Of a stretch of 64,000 nucleotides of DNA, positions 11,039 through 22,547 are shown piece after piece. Origin of the DNA: Ustulina deusta (lineage: Eukaryota; Ascomycota; Sordariomycetes; Xylariales; Xylariaceae). The stretch's first letter is position 1. Every line of letters starts with the position of its first letter. The stretch spans positions 310,001 to 374,000 of the forward strand of contig JAJNNX010000057.1 in assembly GCA_023159155.1 (NCBI GenBank), given 5' to 3'. The notes below the pieces were generated by a model. It was not told the origin of the DNA, made no database searches, and was given only the letters and a program-made list of their open reading frames with translations. Both the position numbers and the translations under genes were made by a program.

Positions 11039-12632
11039 ATGGATTACTACTACCCGGCCTGCCTTGGCGGCCTTGTGGTGTTATGCGCCGTGCTACTTTT
11101 CTTCCAGCCCACTCGAAGACAACAGTTAGAACAACAAGGCGTGGTGTGCGGTGATGAACATCCCGAGTCCCCGTGGTACGAGGTCTATGCCCTCGCCATG
11201 GCCGCTGACTGGTTGCAGGTGAGCAGACATCTGTACTTATCATGCCTAAGAATAGATCGAAATACCGTATTCACACGAGGCTTCCACACACCAGGGGCCC
11301 CATCTCTTCTCTCTCTATAGGGATGAGCACGGCCTGGAGTCGAGTTTAGTCTTGAACTTATACATGACCGACTTCGTCACGACGGCCATCAGTGCTTACT
11401 TTATCGGCGTTTTGTCCGATAAGTACGGCCGGAAATTGTGTTGTATGGTCTACTGTGTATCGTACGCGCTATCCTGTTTCCTAACCGTCGTCCCCGTCAC
11501 GCCGTTGCTCTTCCTCGGGAGGATCCTCGGCGGCGTAAGCACGAGTATTCTCTTCACTGTCTTCGACAGCTGGATGGTCACCAACTTCCGCAAGAAAAAT
11601 CTAGCCGAGAATGGATGCGACTTGTCGAGGACCTATGCAGCCACCAGCGTCGTCAATGGCCTAGTAGCTATTCTAAGCGGATTGGTAGCCGAGATTCTGG
11701 TTTGGGCCACTGGTACCAAGAAGAGCCCCTTTCTCATGAGCGTGGTTCTTCTCTGGCTGAATCTCCAGATGATCTGGTCTCGTTGGGTAAGCATTCCCCA
11801 CCTACCCTCGCCTCATTGCGTCCACGGCTGACCATATCATATTGTAGGGAGAAAACTTCGGCGTCTCGTCTTCGTCTAAACCAACGCATGACGCAACTCG
11901 CCGGTCTCTTCGGGCAGTTCTTAAGATGCCATCTATCCTAGCCCTCGCATTTGCATCAACAATGTTTGATGGCTCAATGAACTTGTTCGTCTTCTACTGG
12001 ATACCCACCCTAAGCTCCCTGCATCAATCGGGAGGCGAGCTTCCATACGGCATCATCTATTCGAGCTTTATGGCCGTTTCCATAGCATCGGCGCTTGCGT
12101 TTAACGTCATCATGAACAAGCGAATCATCACGTACTCCCGACTCTTAATCGGCATCCTGTTGATCGCCGATTTCTGCTTTGTGAAGCTCGCAGGTTCGAA
12201 AACAGAGGCTGGTGCTTTCTGGCTATTCTGTCTTCTCGAGGTTTGCATTGGCATGTTCACCCCTTGCATCGGTTATCTGAAGGGAACTTCGATAGACGAC
12301 GATGCTCGTGCCACGGTATACAGCATCAGTAAGTAATTCTCGAGGTCACCTTCTTCTTGTTTGACGATTTCGGCGTATAAAGGCTTCTTTTCAGGTCAGA
12401 ACCAGGCCTCGGAAGTTTTTCACACTTCCAAACTGCTCATAGATCACGGTCTAAATGGCAATAACTAACTTCGAGCGTCACAGTGCGCATCCCGTTCAAC
12501 ATCGTCGTCGTCGCCTCGTTGTTGACGGCAAAGGACAACGACAACATCGGTGGGGTTTTTATAACTTGCTGTCTCATGCTCACTGCGTCCTTTGCAACGA
12601 TGTTAGCAGCAAGTCTGCGAGGCATGCCCTGA
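11039..12632 (+). CDS. MFS transporter, MOT2/MFSD5-like (molybdate-anion transporter family)
   Basis: Four exons: 11039-11218, 11295-11786, 11848-12328, 12484-12632; introns start GTGAGC, GTAAGC and GTAAGT and end CCAG, GTAG and ACAG. The spliced protein is 433 residues. The first junction restores AMAADWLQ-GPHLFSLYRDEHGLESS, typical of the MFSD5/MOT2 family (DWLQGPYxYxLY), and MDYYYP is a family-like start. SDKYGRK is the MFS signature in loop 2-3; GRILGGVSTSILFTVFDSWMV is TM4. Later hydrophobic segments FASTMFDGSMNLFVFYWIP and WLFCLLEVCIGMFTPCIG give about 12 TM helices. The final exon begins M-RIPFNIVVVASLL and ends in RGMP. By family it may move molybdate or another oxyanion at a membrane; substrate is inference. 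No defect is seen. Confidence 0.85.
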
Positions 12633-12839
12633 AATGCTTCTCGGTAGTATATACTTCAGATTTTGAGACAGACTGCTATTGCTGTTCTCATTTCATAGCT
12701 CGTGACATTGACAACAAAATACCCAATATGCCCCTGAGCAACTTGACCGAGTCTGAAGTGAATATTGAATTGCTACACATCAAATAGGATTAGCAAGAGG
12801 ATCGAGCAACTTAGGGAACAACTCTGCTGAATAAAGACA

Positions 12840-13640
12840 AAATTACTGTATTTCAAATCCCTCGCCGTGCCCAGGTTGTTCGCGTCCGTATTGACGACCG
12901 CGAGCGCGGCCCCTCTGCTTCCGAGCCTGCACCATGAACCCAGCAGCAGGCCATACCTTGACGGCCGTACCAACGACGAGTAAAAGGTTGACTTTCCCCT
13001 CGTTGATCCAGGCCCGGATCTCCCCGAGCGTCGCGCCGTCGAGCTCCTCCCCGAATCTCACAACGCCGGGCCGCAATAGCATCCCGCACAGAGGACAGTG
13101 CAGGAGCTCGGACGCCTAGATACACGCGACCGTTTGCGCCGGGTCAAACAACGGCATACTCGAGAGCCCAGCCTCGAGGTCTTTCGACGTAGGCGTGAGG
13201 GCGGCGTAGAGAGGGTCATCGAAGTTGTCGTGCTAGACGAACCCGCATCTAGCATCGCTGCACTTCAGTTCGAACAGCGAACCGTGGAGATACGGACCTA
13301 CTCTGTCGGATGGCCTGCTCGTTGAGACAGCCCCAGAACCCTATGAGGCTTCCGGTCTATTCTCAACACGGCAGCCAATGGTGAACGCAAGCAACTCCAC
13401 AGGTATGTAGATAGCTGGGAACCCCACCCGCGTCCTCTGGACTCCGAAACACGAGTACTCACCATCGACGTTCTGAGTCAAACAAAGGAACTCAGGCCGA
13501 TTCGGAGGCCCGGCACCACGGAGAGCCCAGCGACGCCTAGCGCAAGAATCCGCCTGGAATTTTGCAGCTTGGTGTGGAATTCGGCTATCGATGTACCGAC
13601 TGCAAGGTTCCAGAGGCATGTTCGTGGTGGTGGGGCGGGT
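12840..13640 (-). pseudogene. decayed sirtuin (Sir2/SIRT5-like NAD-dependent deacylase)
   Basis: Pieces of a class III deacetylase lie in order on the minus strand, in different frames. About 13590-13530 gives SIAEFHTKLQNSRRILALG then AGLS, the NAD-fold start. 13480-13460 gives FLCLTQNVDG, followed by a likely GTGAGT intron, then LSQRAGHP. 13275-13085 gives LHGSLFELKCSDARCGF and HCPLCGMLLRPGVVRFGEELD, i.e. the catalytic His loop and two Zn-binding Cys pairs. The frame then gives LLVVGTAVKVWPAAGF and, after another shift, GAALAVVNTDANNLG. Three TAG stops are visible (after GHPTE, after CGFV, before ASELLHC). There are frameshifts, and a large segment between the GAG loop and TQNVDG is missing. 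The gene is dead. All three TAG codons could come from CAG or TGG by transition, as RIP would do. Confidence 0.85.
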
Positions 13641-16600
13641 GTGGCTTTAGCGGCGGCCTTCGAAATAGCGACTACCTATCGAATGAAAATTCCAGCATAT
13701 GATAGTGTCGCACATACTGTACTGTAGAATCGTCATGTTTCATTTAGGTTTCGTAGTACCCAGATGGGTTGGGTAGGTCCTTGAGCCCTCCCTATCTGTG
13801 TTTCACAAGGCTGTGCCAACGCAGCTGTTGGCCAGGTGACACGACATTCGCAGCGTGGTGTCTAGGTAGGTACTCAAAGCAGCAAAGTGCTGCGGTACTC
13901 TTGTGGCAAAAGGTCAACCAACCTTTCAATATCACTTTACTCGCCGGGATAGCATTAAACCATGATTCCTTCTGCTCGCTAGGTGGGCAGACATCCTTTA
14001 TTGTTTTGTTACCCACGCGGATCGTGTACAACAAGCTCTTCCCAAAGACATGTTTTTTATTCCTTTCTTTTTTATGTGGCTGGGAACCTTTTTACACCAA
14101 CAAATGGCTGCTTTGTCCAAGGTTTTTATTCCGCGTAGGGAATGACATCTGGAATTGCCACATCCGAGAAGACTGGCTCTGGGGGATATGACAGCGCCAT
14201 ACCGGTAGTGGATTTAACAGTCATGGTTGAGGGTCCAGGGGCGAAATAAGGGATAGAGATACCTATCTTCTGTTTTGGTGCTGATGATGGAATCTGAAAT
14301 CTGAAATCATTTCGGCTGTTGCCCCGTGACTATCCAATTAAATGGACGGTTAGGTATCTTCCACTCTTAGTATCATGGTTAACCTGTTACTCATATTGCT
14401 GAAGAAGGCTGTTTGAATATGAACTATCGAGTTATTAGGATAGGTTGTTACAATTGTGTATCAATGATGCTCCGACTTTTATATATACCTGTATGATTCC
14501 GGGTTGTTGACAGTTGACAGTTTACGGTGTGACAGTGGCGCACTGGGATGCTACTGTAAGTACATACCCGATAGGGCTGCGTCCAGACTGGGATGACGTC
14601 GGAGCACGGTGTCGAGGATTTTATCCCCTTGTATACCTACATACCTATTCCACTACTCTGCCATATGTAGGTAGGCAGCATCGAGAAGAAAATTCTGCGC
14701 TGTATCGTCAACGCTTAACTTCAGTCCCTACATACTTACTAACTATACACTACCTCGCGTAAGGCCTAGATTAGTGGATAAGTAACACGAGGGCCCAAAA
14801 ATAGTACGGGGATGCCGGGTCAGCCCGAGTCCAGACGTTTCGTAGTCCTACCTTTCGATGAGAAATTGAGACTTGCCTCAAATGTGTTGGTCAAAAATAA
14901 ATACGGCATTTCCACGAATGGCCTACCTATACATGAGGAGCATGAGGAGCATGAGGAGCACCCATGCGACCAACTAGCGGTACCAAGACGGATGGATGCC
15001 ATGAGTTGAGTCGGCACTTTCATCGGTCATCCAAATCCCAAATCTATTATTTCTCACGATTGTTCTTGCGAGAGCATGATGTAGCGTCAAATCGGGCAAG
15101 TGGTTTTGCAAACATATGCGAAACATCCAAGGAGATTCTACGTCGGAGGGGTTGGTTTCATCAGATCCCACATAGATGGTTGGTTGGACGAGAGGATCAG
15201 TCGGACCAAACATTCCAGCGGCCATGCGACGCGGTTGAGTGAGCATTGAAGGAAGGCTGCTGTTGCATGATGTGCGCGCTGTGCACTAAGTAAAAGCCAA
15301 GCTATTGTGTCGGGGAGTTTGACCGATGAACACCTACACTATCTAGCCAGCCCCTGCAGCAGCATGACGGGGGTGCCTCGGAGATGTTGTCGATTGTCAT
15401 GACATGCAATCACCTGCCTATACTGCCGGTACTGAACTATGCGGCCAACAACCGACACGATGGGTCCACACGAGTTGATTACCCGGTACCGTTCCTAGAG
15501 CACTTACTGTACCTGGAGTGATATGGTCTCCTGACCAGGAATACATGTTGTGCCGTGTACCGATGTAGCCCCATATTCGTAACGCTGCATTGCATTCTTA
15601 CCCAAACGGGCAAGATTTTTGTCCAATGAGAACTGCCAAGAGGCGAGAAACCCGGGGTCCAGGGTCCAAGCGACTAACGGCCAATGTGAAGTCGACACTA
15701 GTCGCCCCAGATTAGATTTGGTGACAGTTGCTTGGCAACTTTTGTGTTGGATTATCCTACAGGAGGCATCGGTAGGCTAGACAACCAACAACCAAAGCGA
15801 TAGAATAGCCAGGCTTGCCACTTGACAAAAGATGCGAATAGTGTAGGTGAGATAGCGTAAGCTGCAAGTCAGCCCAAAGTGCTGAATCTAAGCAAGATTT
15901 GGTTACCATACTATACTCGAAAGAAGATGACCTCTCGTGATAATGTGCAACGTAACGTTGTTGAAGCGTCAGCGCCGCGAGGAGCCATGACAGTGAGGGA
16001 CCTGGCTTGGCTACGAGCCGAGAGACCAGCTTGGGAAGGCAATGGACTAAAGGAGAAACTTGGCAGGGATCATCACGAAGTATTGCGGACCAGCTATGGA
16101 GGTGCTGCAGGGACTAAAAGGGGGGCGCAGTCCAAGAATGCTCGGCATTCAAGGCATTTGATTGGTTCAATGCCACCTGGTTTGATCAGCAGCGCCGCAA
16201 ATCTCACTCGATACGGCCGAGACCGCTACCGAGACTGCTAAATCTGGTGGGCTAAACCAACAACGGCTGGGTTGGGCGCTTTTCCAGGCCAGCTACAGTA
16301 CAGTGACTGTAGACTTCCTAGACACTGTAATATCAATAGTGTGGAGTGTAGTGTAAGTCAACTCACCTCAGCAACGAGCTGTTTTGAGGCGGATGTCATC
16401 TGACTGACCCATACAGACTGGATGAATGAATGATCTGGAAGACACGAGAGTGCGGCTATAATACTGACAGTGTATACATGTAGGACCTAGTATTGTCGTG
16501 TGTATCTTTAGGTAACTGTGTATGGGTCTGTCAGCCTGCTGGACAGCGGGAAAGCGAGAAAGAAACAGCGCTTTTTGCCTGTTTTAGGTACTATACTACC

Positions 16601-17246
16601 TAGATAGGGACAAGTCTAGACAGATCTGGACAAGTTGACTTGTCGGCAAGGCATGCACAGAGGTAGGTATAGCAACTACTTACCTACCTAACCTAGTGGC
16701 GCGTGTACTAGGTACGGCATCTACCTGGTTAACACTAGTGTAGGGTCCGGTAAGGCAAGCAGGGACCGCAGCAAATTAGGTGCGCTACCTACACAATGGC
16801 AATATGAGGCGGAGTTTCTGCGCTACCTAGTGTGGTCCCATTACGATGGGTCCTTTGATCGTCACGCTCCTTGAGGGTAATATGCGTACACTACCTACCC
16901 ATAGTCCTACACTATGTACTTACTAGTGTAGGCAGTAGGCAGGCAATAAAAGTCAAGGGATCCTGCCCTCCTCCTCTTACACCTTCTCCTCTCGCGTCCC
17001 ATTCTCACCCGTTCTATCCTCACATCCCTCACCCTCGCTCACTCTGCTACATCACTCGTTTAAAGTAGTAGAAACAAACCTCCGCCGCATCCACCTTCTG
17101 TTATCCCTCGCTTATATCCAGCAGAAGCCGCCTCGTTCTACCCGCTCGGGTCCAGTACACCGTCTTGTATTATCTCCATTTCTTCTTGCTCCCTATATAC
17201 GCACAACCTGAAGTTCACGCCTTGTCGTTACTTCCACTCAAACGCA
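13641..17246. other. long intergenic spacer
   Basis: No gene is supported. The longest frame (15879-16241 +, 120 codons) has no domain signal. It contains a tandem CATGAGGAG repeat (three units, 14933-14960) and a dense TACCTA/TAGGTA cluster at 16580-16930. The last 250 bases are pyrimidine-rich (about 16960-17240) with a TTATAT element near 17111, a plausible core promoter and 5' leader for the CRH-type gene. Confidence 0.5.
16575..16935. repeat. cluster of TACCTA/TAGGTA/CACTAC short motifs
   Basis: Within 360 bases the hexamers TAGGTA, TACCTA and related CTACCTA/ACTACCTA occur many times in both orientations. The same motif recurs in other spacers of this window but is nearly absent from the genes. 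Confidence 0.7.
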
Positions 17247-18536
17247 ATGTTCTCAAAGATTCTGTCAACCACCGCGGTGGCCCTTGCTGCCACTCAGCTG
17301 GTCTCTGCCCAGACCTACACGGCCTGCGATCCCAGAGAGAAGTGTAAGTGAAGCATTCGAGTGGTGGCGGGGTAGAGAAAGGAAAGGAGACGAAGGAAAA
17401 GAAAAAAAGAAGCTGACAGTGGTACAGCATGCCCTCCTGACCCGGCTGTTGGCAAGGAGAACACCGTGACCGTCGACTTCACCCAGGGCAAGAACAGCTT
17501 CTTCAAGGCTGCCGATGGCACTACGATTACCTACAGCAGCAAGGGTGCCGAGTTCTCCATGGATAAGGAGACTGAGGCTCCCACCATCACGAGCACCAAG
17601 TATATCTTCTTCGGCAAGATTGATGTCGAAGTTGAGGTCGCCCCTGGACAAGGTATCGTGACCAGTGTTGTCCTCCAGTCTGACGACCGTGACGAGATCG
17701 ACTGGGAGTGGATCGGCAGTGATACTGCCCAGGTTCAGACCAATTACTTTGGTAAAGGTGATGATTCGACCTTCGACCGTGGTGGCTACTCTCCTGTCGC
17801 CAGCCCCCAGACCACTACCCACACCTATACCATCGACTGGACCAAAGACTACGTCCACTGGATCATTGATGGCACCCAGGTTCGTGAGCTCAAGTACGCC
17901 GATGCCAAGAGTGGTACTCGATTCCCCCAGACCCCTGCTCAGCTCAAGCTTGGTACTTGGGTTGCTGGTAGCTCCACGGCTCCGGAGGGCACTGTCGAAT
18001 GGGCCGGTGGCCTGGCCGACTTTTCCAAGGGTCCTGTCACCGCCTACTACAAGAAGGTGACCATCCAGGACTACGCCGGTGGTGTCGCCAATGCCAAGCA
18101 GTACGTCTGGGAGGACGGTTCCGATGGTTCTTGGCAGACCATCAAGGTTGAAACCGCGGACGGCTCCGATGGTAGCAGCGACGACGACACGACTACCACG
18201 AGCACCACCGCCAAGCCCACAACTACCAAGGCCGCAACCACCAAGTCCTCTTCCAATGATGACACCACTACCTCTAGTGATAGCAACACCAAGACCACCC
18301 TGACTACTGTTACATCTACTGCTAGCTCCGGCTCCGCCAGCGCCAGCGCCACGTCAGAATCCGGCAACAACGCTAGCCAGACCGGCAGTGCCACTCCCAC
18401 CCAGCGCGGAGCGGCTTCAGAGACAAGTGAGGCTGCCACGTCCTCCAGCTCACCTGCTGCCACTGGTGCCGCTTTCAAGCCTGGCTTCAGCGGCGTTCTG
18501 GTTGGTGCTGGTGTCTTGGCCGCCTTGGCTCTGTAG
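17247..18536 (+). CDS. GPI-anchored GH16 CRH-type chitin-glucan transglycosylase
   Basis: Two exons, 17247-17343 and 17428-18536 (84-bp intron GTAAGT...TACAG), encode 401 residues; the junction reads CDPREK-SCPPDPAVGK, the usual CRH N-terminal Cys region. Residues 1-22 are a signal peptide ending VSA. The catalytic motif DEIDWEW gives E122, D124 and E126, the CRH/XTH form of the GH16 site. WTKDYVHWIIDG and FPQTPAQLKLGTWVAG are also CRH-like. Residues ~235-375 are a Ser/Thr-rich stalk and the end (FKPGFSGVLVGAGVLAALAL) is a hydrophobic GPI-anchor signal. There is no CBM18 module, so it is nearer CRH1/Crf1 than UTR2. By family it joins chitin to beta-1,6/1,3-glucan at the wall. A poly(A)-like AATAAA is at 18652. 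It is intact. Confidence 0.92.
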
Positions 18537-21500
18537 ATTATCCACTTCATCTATTCCCGTTACCACACTATGGGTTACGTATTGTCGAGCCGAGCTTTCC
18601 ATTCTAGGCGATCCTTTGTACCGGCCTATAGGCAACATTTCCGATTGTACAAATAAAAGGTGCGAGAACATTGGATTGGCTTTTATCTTATCCACCTATA
18701 GTATTCATAATAATTACGGTTCCATGGTTCGCCCAGTGGCAATAGGGGCTTGACGCTGATGATGGGAGATGTTGGTGCTTCGAAATCAAAGACATGGTTT
18801 GGTGTCGCGGGATGTTGTTATCTGATGATTGCATGTAAAAAAGCCAAAGCGGGGAATATTGGTGTTCATTGACAGCTTCTTTTGCCGAGCATGTACAAGC
18901 ATTTTAAACAGGATTGGGCCAGCGTTATAGTGCTTTTCTACGGCTTTGCAATTAGAGACATGACGCAAGTATATACTAGTATATTTTTACTGCACCTTTG
19001 ACCACAATCATGTCGATGGTCTCCTTGATATTTAGAACCCGTTCATTCTGAGATATCTTCGCACCCAGACGTAGCAATGTGTATTGAATAAACTTTGACC
19101 CTTCTTATTGCAGTCATGCAGCTACGAATGATCTGGTCAGCGACGTTTTTGTCTTGTTTGTTCCAATCTCCTTCCCTGGTGAGTCTTTGCCCACGAATGA
19201 TGGCGAGTAAGAATACAATGACATGTAAGCAAGAATGCCTACCAGCAGCTCCTATACTAATGCGCTTCCATGTCCGTTTCTCAACAATCCGGAATCCCTA
19301 GTCAAGGGCGTGTACGAGACCGAACCAGCGGCACAGCCAGGGGCTTTACATGAGGCATGATATTGTTAGTAACTGCTATAACTCTATAACTGACTGGGCG
19401 CCTTTTCTGCCTGTAACAAGCTCAAAAGCTAAGACACGTCACATCGCCTAATACCTTTTTCTCTTACCACAGCTCCAAGTCGTATCTACTCTTGTTGCTC
19501 ACTTCCAGCTTACTTGTCCCAGCCTTCTTCATCGTCCGCCAATGGTTTGTTCTTCTATACATTTGGCATTGTGTGGCGCATGGCGCTGCTTACAATGCTT
19601 ACCTTTCGCTTTGTTGTAGGGTTTTCTGTCGTCTCTGAGCTGAGTCGAGTGGACGGGATAGGGCGTCCGCCCCCCGGCTGAATACTCAGGTTAGCTTAAG
19701 GTGATTAGACGGTGTAGCTGCCCATCCCCTCAAAGGACATTAGATGTACTACCTACCTACCTATAGGTAAGCCGGCTACTAGTAATCCTTGGCGGGAAAT
19801 GAATTTCATGCATCTTAGGGGCGCATGTATGTGTGTGAATCACACCCTGTGAGCTTGTGATTGGTACATGGATGGACGCAGTATAGATGAGGCTTCTGTC
19901 TACTGGTTTATTGGTCACAGCACAGCCCCTTTCTCGAACCCATCATGCGTATTGCTGCACTTTGGGGTACCTATGTAGTAGAAAGTTCAACTGCGGTCCG
20001 TTGGTTACGACACGAGATGATGGTAATGGGGAGGGAGATGGCCTACCGAACCCTTGGTAATACTCACTGTAGCAGTAGGGCTCGTAGATTTGACTTTGGG
20101 TCTGGAACTTTGTAAATGTTGGGTAACATCGTCTCTTTTATATATGATCAGGGAGACCAGTCGCAGCACACATAATCCCCCGTCAATATACACACTCACA
20201 GGTGGAGGGATACCCATATAATATTATCATTAACAAAAACTTGACTTGGAGAACCAAATAATGGTGGGCGTGGTGGAGTCGACAAGGATTTGTATGTGCG
20301 CAACCAAACATACACATGAGCGAGTTCTGTGCTTCGGGGGCAATGTCTACCTCAAATCTCATGTATTTTATTAATTTACCTATTTTTCCGCGTTATCATT
20401 AACGCTCTATTTCTCCTGCATATTCCCGTGGTATATTTCAATTCATCATGCAACATGGACAGTGCACCAATAATCGCGTAGTCTGTCCTGAGAGCCTGCT
20501 AGTTCCCTGGCAGCCTTGAGGTTGCCTCGAGAAATGTCTAGGTGTTAGTATGAAGAAGGCTTGTCGGCAACTTCGTATATATTCCTCCTATAGGTAACGT
20601 TCACGAGTCGCCGACGTCGAGCTACTAGCTAGGTAGTCCCATGTTGAGCCCAAGACTACTAGAGATTCCTATTTCCTTTTCCTTTTCCATAGAAAAAAAA
20701 GGAACAAATTAAAATAGTTATTAGTATCGATGACGTGGACGAGACACATATTATAATCCCCCCCCCTTTCTCTCCCCTCCTTTTTCTTCAATGAATAAAT
20801 TCAAATTTTCTGAACAGCTAGCTATGTGGACGCTGTTTAGAAGTCCAAAAACTTATGGCTAGCAAAAAGGCTACCACCCATAATGCTACGATGATGAGCT
20901 CAGGGAGAAAAACTGAACCGATCTCTATTTGCTACCTTAACCAACTACTGAAGGTATCCCAACCCGAGGCCACCTTACTCTACCAACCAACATCCCATGG
21001 GGTACACATGAGGACAACTAGGTTAACAACAGACGAGAGAATACCTAGTTAAAATCCTGAGAAACGTACTATAAGAACCGACTTCCCGATATCCTTTGAA
21101 GTAGGTGCGGCTCACAAGAGGCATTCATGTGAATAAAAAACTAGACATCGCCTCTCTTCGCGTTTATTCAAGAACAAGCGGTTTGGGCTGTTCTCAGTTA
21201 AACATTGCCATGCGATTTATAAGTCCGAGGGCGTCGGGCTGGAAAAGTTGAAGGGCTAGACATGCTGATGCCGAGGCCTTCCTCCCCCATCCATTCTGTT
21301 ATCCGTTTGTCTCTCAACAAGGCCAGTGATTATGATCGCCGAATTTTAAGACCTATTATCAAACCAGGGTCATATATTTTGGGTTCCCAGTAGACTTGAC
21401 CTTCTCTGCCTCCCCTCTGTGAAGGTTTGTCCTCGTCTCCCGTTCATTGAGACACTCGATACCTCATCTCAACCGACATACGACCTAAGCGAACGACACG

Positions 21501-22547
21501 AGAGGACGAGTGAGATGTGCTATAATAAACAATAAAATAAGAAAGGAGGCACTGCTTTCTCTCACCTTGTAGAGTACTGCCTCCTGCTATACACATAGGT
21601 AATATAGGCTTTGAATAACTGCTAGTCGGACCAATGAGGGCAAATTATCGCCACGAGATACCGACGAGGTCCCGTCCGGTTTCACACTCACCTACCACAC
21701 ATAGCCTTCAACCTATGCGAAGATGAGAAAGGCCCTACTCGAAGACACCAGAGTTTCCCAGTATTCGACCCTCAAATATCCACCACCACCTACGACAAAC
21801 ATACTGCGAACCATTCGCTCATATTTTCCTCCGAGAGCAAAAATTAATCAAAGGGAAAAGAGGAGGCGAAGGAGGCGAAATCGAGCCGAAAGCGGCCGAA
21901 GTACACAAAAAGGTCATGGTGCCAGCACACCAGCCCAGGGCGAAGCCTGGCGCTTGTTCACTGGTATTCTAGAATTTCGAACTCAATTAAGCCAAGTAAC
22001 TTGGAGAGTGTACCTTTATATGAGCCACTCACAGCATCTATATCCATCCCTCCATCCTCGGAGAAGGTATTCGGCACAGTGAACAGTCAAGTGAATAGGA
22101 TAGAGGCGGGAAGATCAAACAGCCCGTTAGTATATTCGTCCATCCAATATCTTTCTTTCTTCCGCAGAGAGGAAAGCCGTAGGAAAACGCTCAGCAGCAT
22201 CCGTCCCTCTATTATAATGCCCGCGCACACGCAATACGGCACACAAATTGTGTGAAACTATCTGCGCACTAAGTGGTAAGGAGACCGAAATATCGCGCCA
22301 TTTTATGTACCACTTGATGAAACCCCAAAGATCAATTTCTCTATTCCTTTTAAACGCCTTCCCCTCCCCTCGCTCCGGCCATGATCACTCCAATTATCTA
22401 TTAGTCCACTAGATACAACGTCGTCAGTTTAGGTGTTGATGAGATGTGATTCGTCAGAAGTACCACGGGAAGCGTGTTCGAGTCTCTAGCTAGGATGGTA
22501 TATTACGGCGCAAGAAGTAGACTGAGACGATAGGATAAGAAAATCGG
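18537..22547. other. long intergenic spacer
   Basis: No gene is supported in 4 kb. It contains TACCTACCTACCTATAGGTA at 19749-19768, a poly-C/pyrimidine tract (20758-20790) and purine-rich AGGAGGCGAAGGAGGCGAAA near 21861. The last part may belong to the minus-strand zinc-knuckle gene if its alternative terminal exon (see that entry) is used. Confidence 0.5.
18652..18657 (+). promoter_or_regulatory. candidate poly(A) signal AATAAA
   Basis: AATAAA lies 116 bases after the stop of the CRH-type gene, in TACAAATAAAAGG context. The distance is reasonable for a fungal 3' UTR, but fungal signals are loose. Confidence 0.45.

Noticed and set aside
15879..16241. 120-codon open frame in the spacer
   Set aside because: No domain, signal peptide or coding-like composition; lies in motif-rich intergenic DNA.
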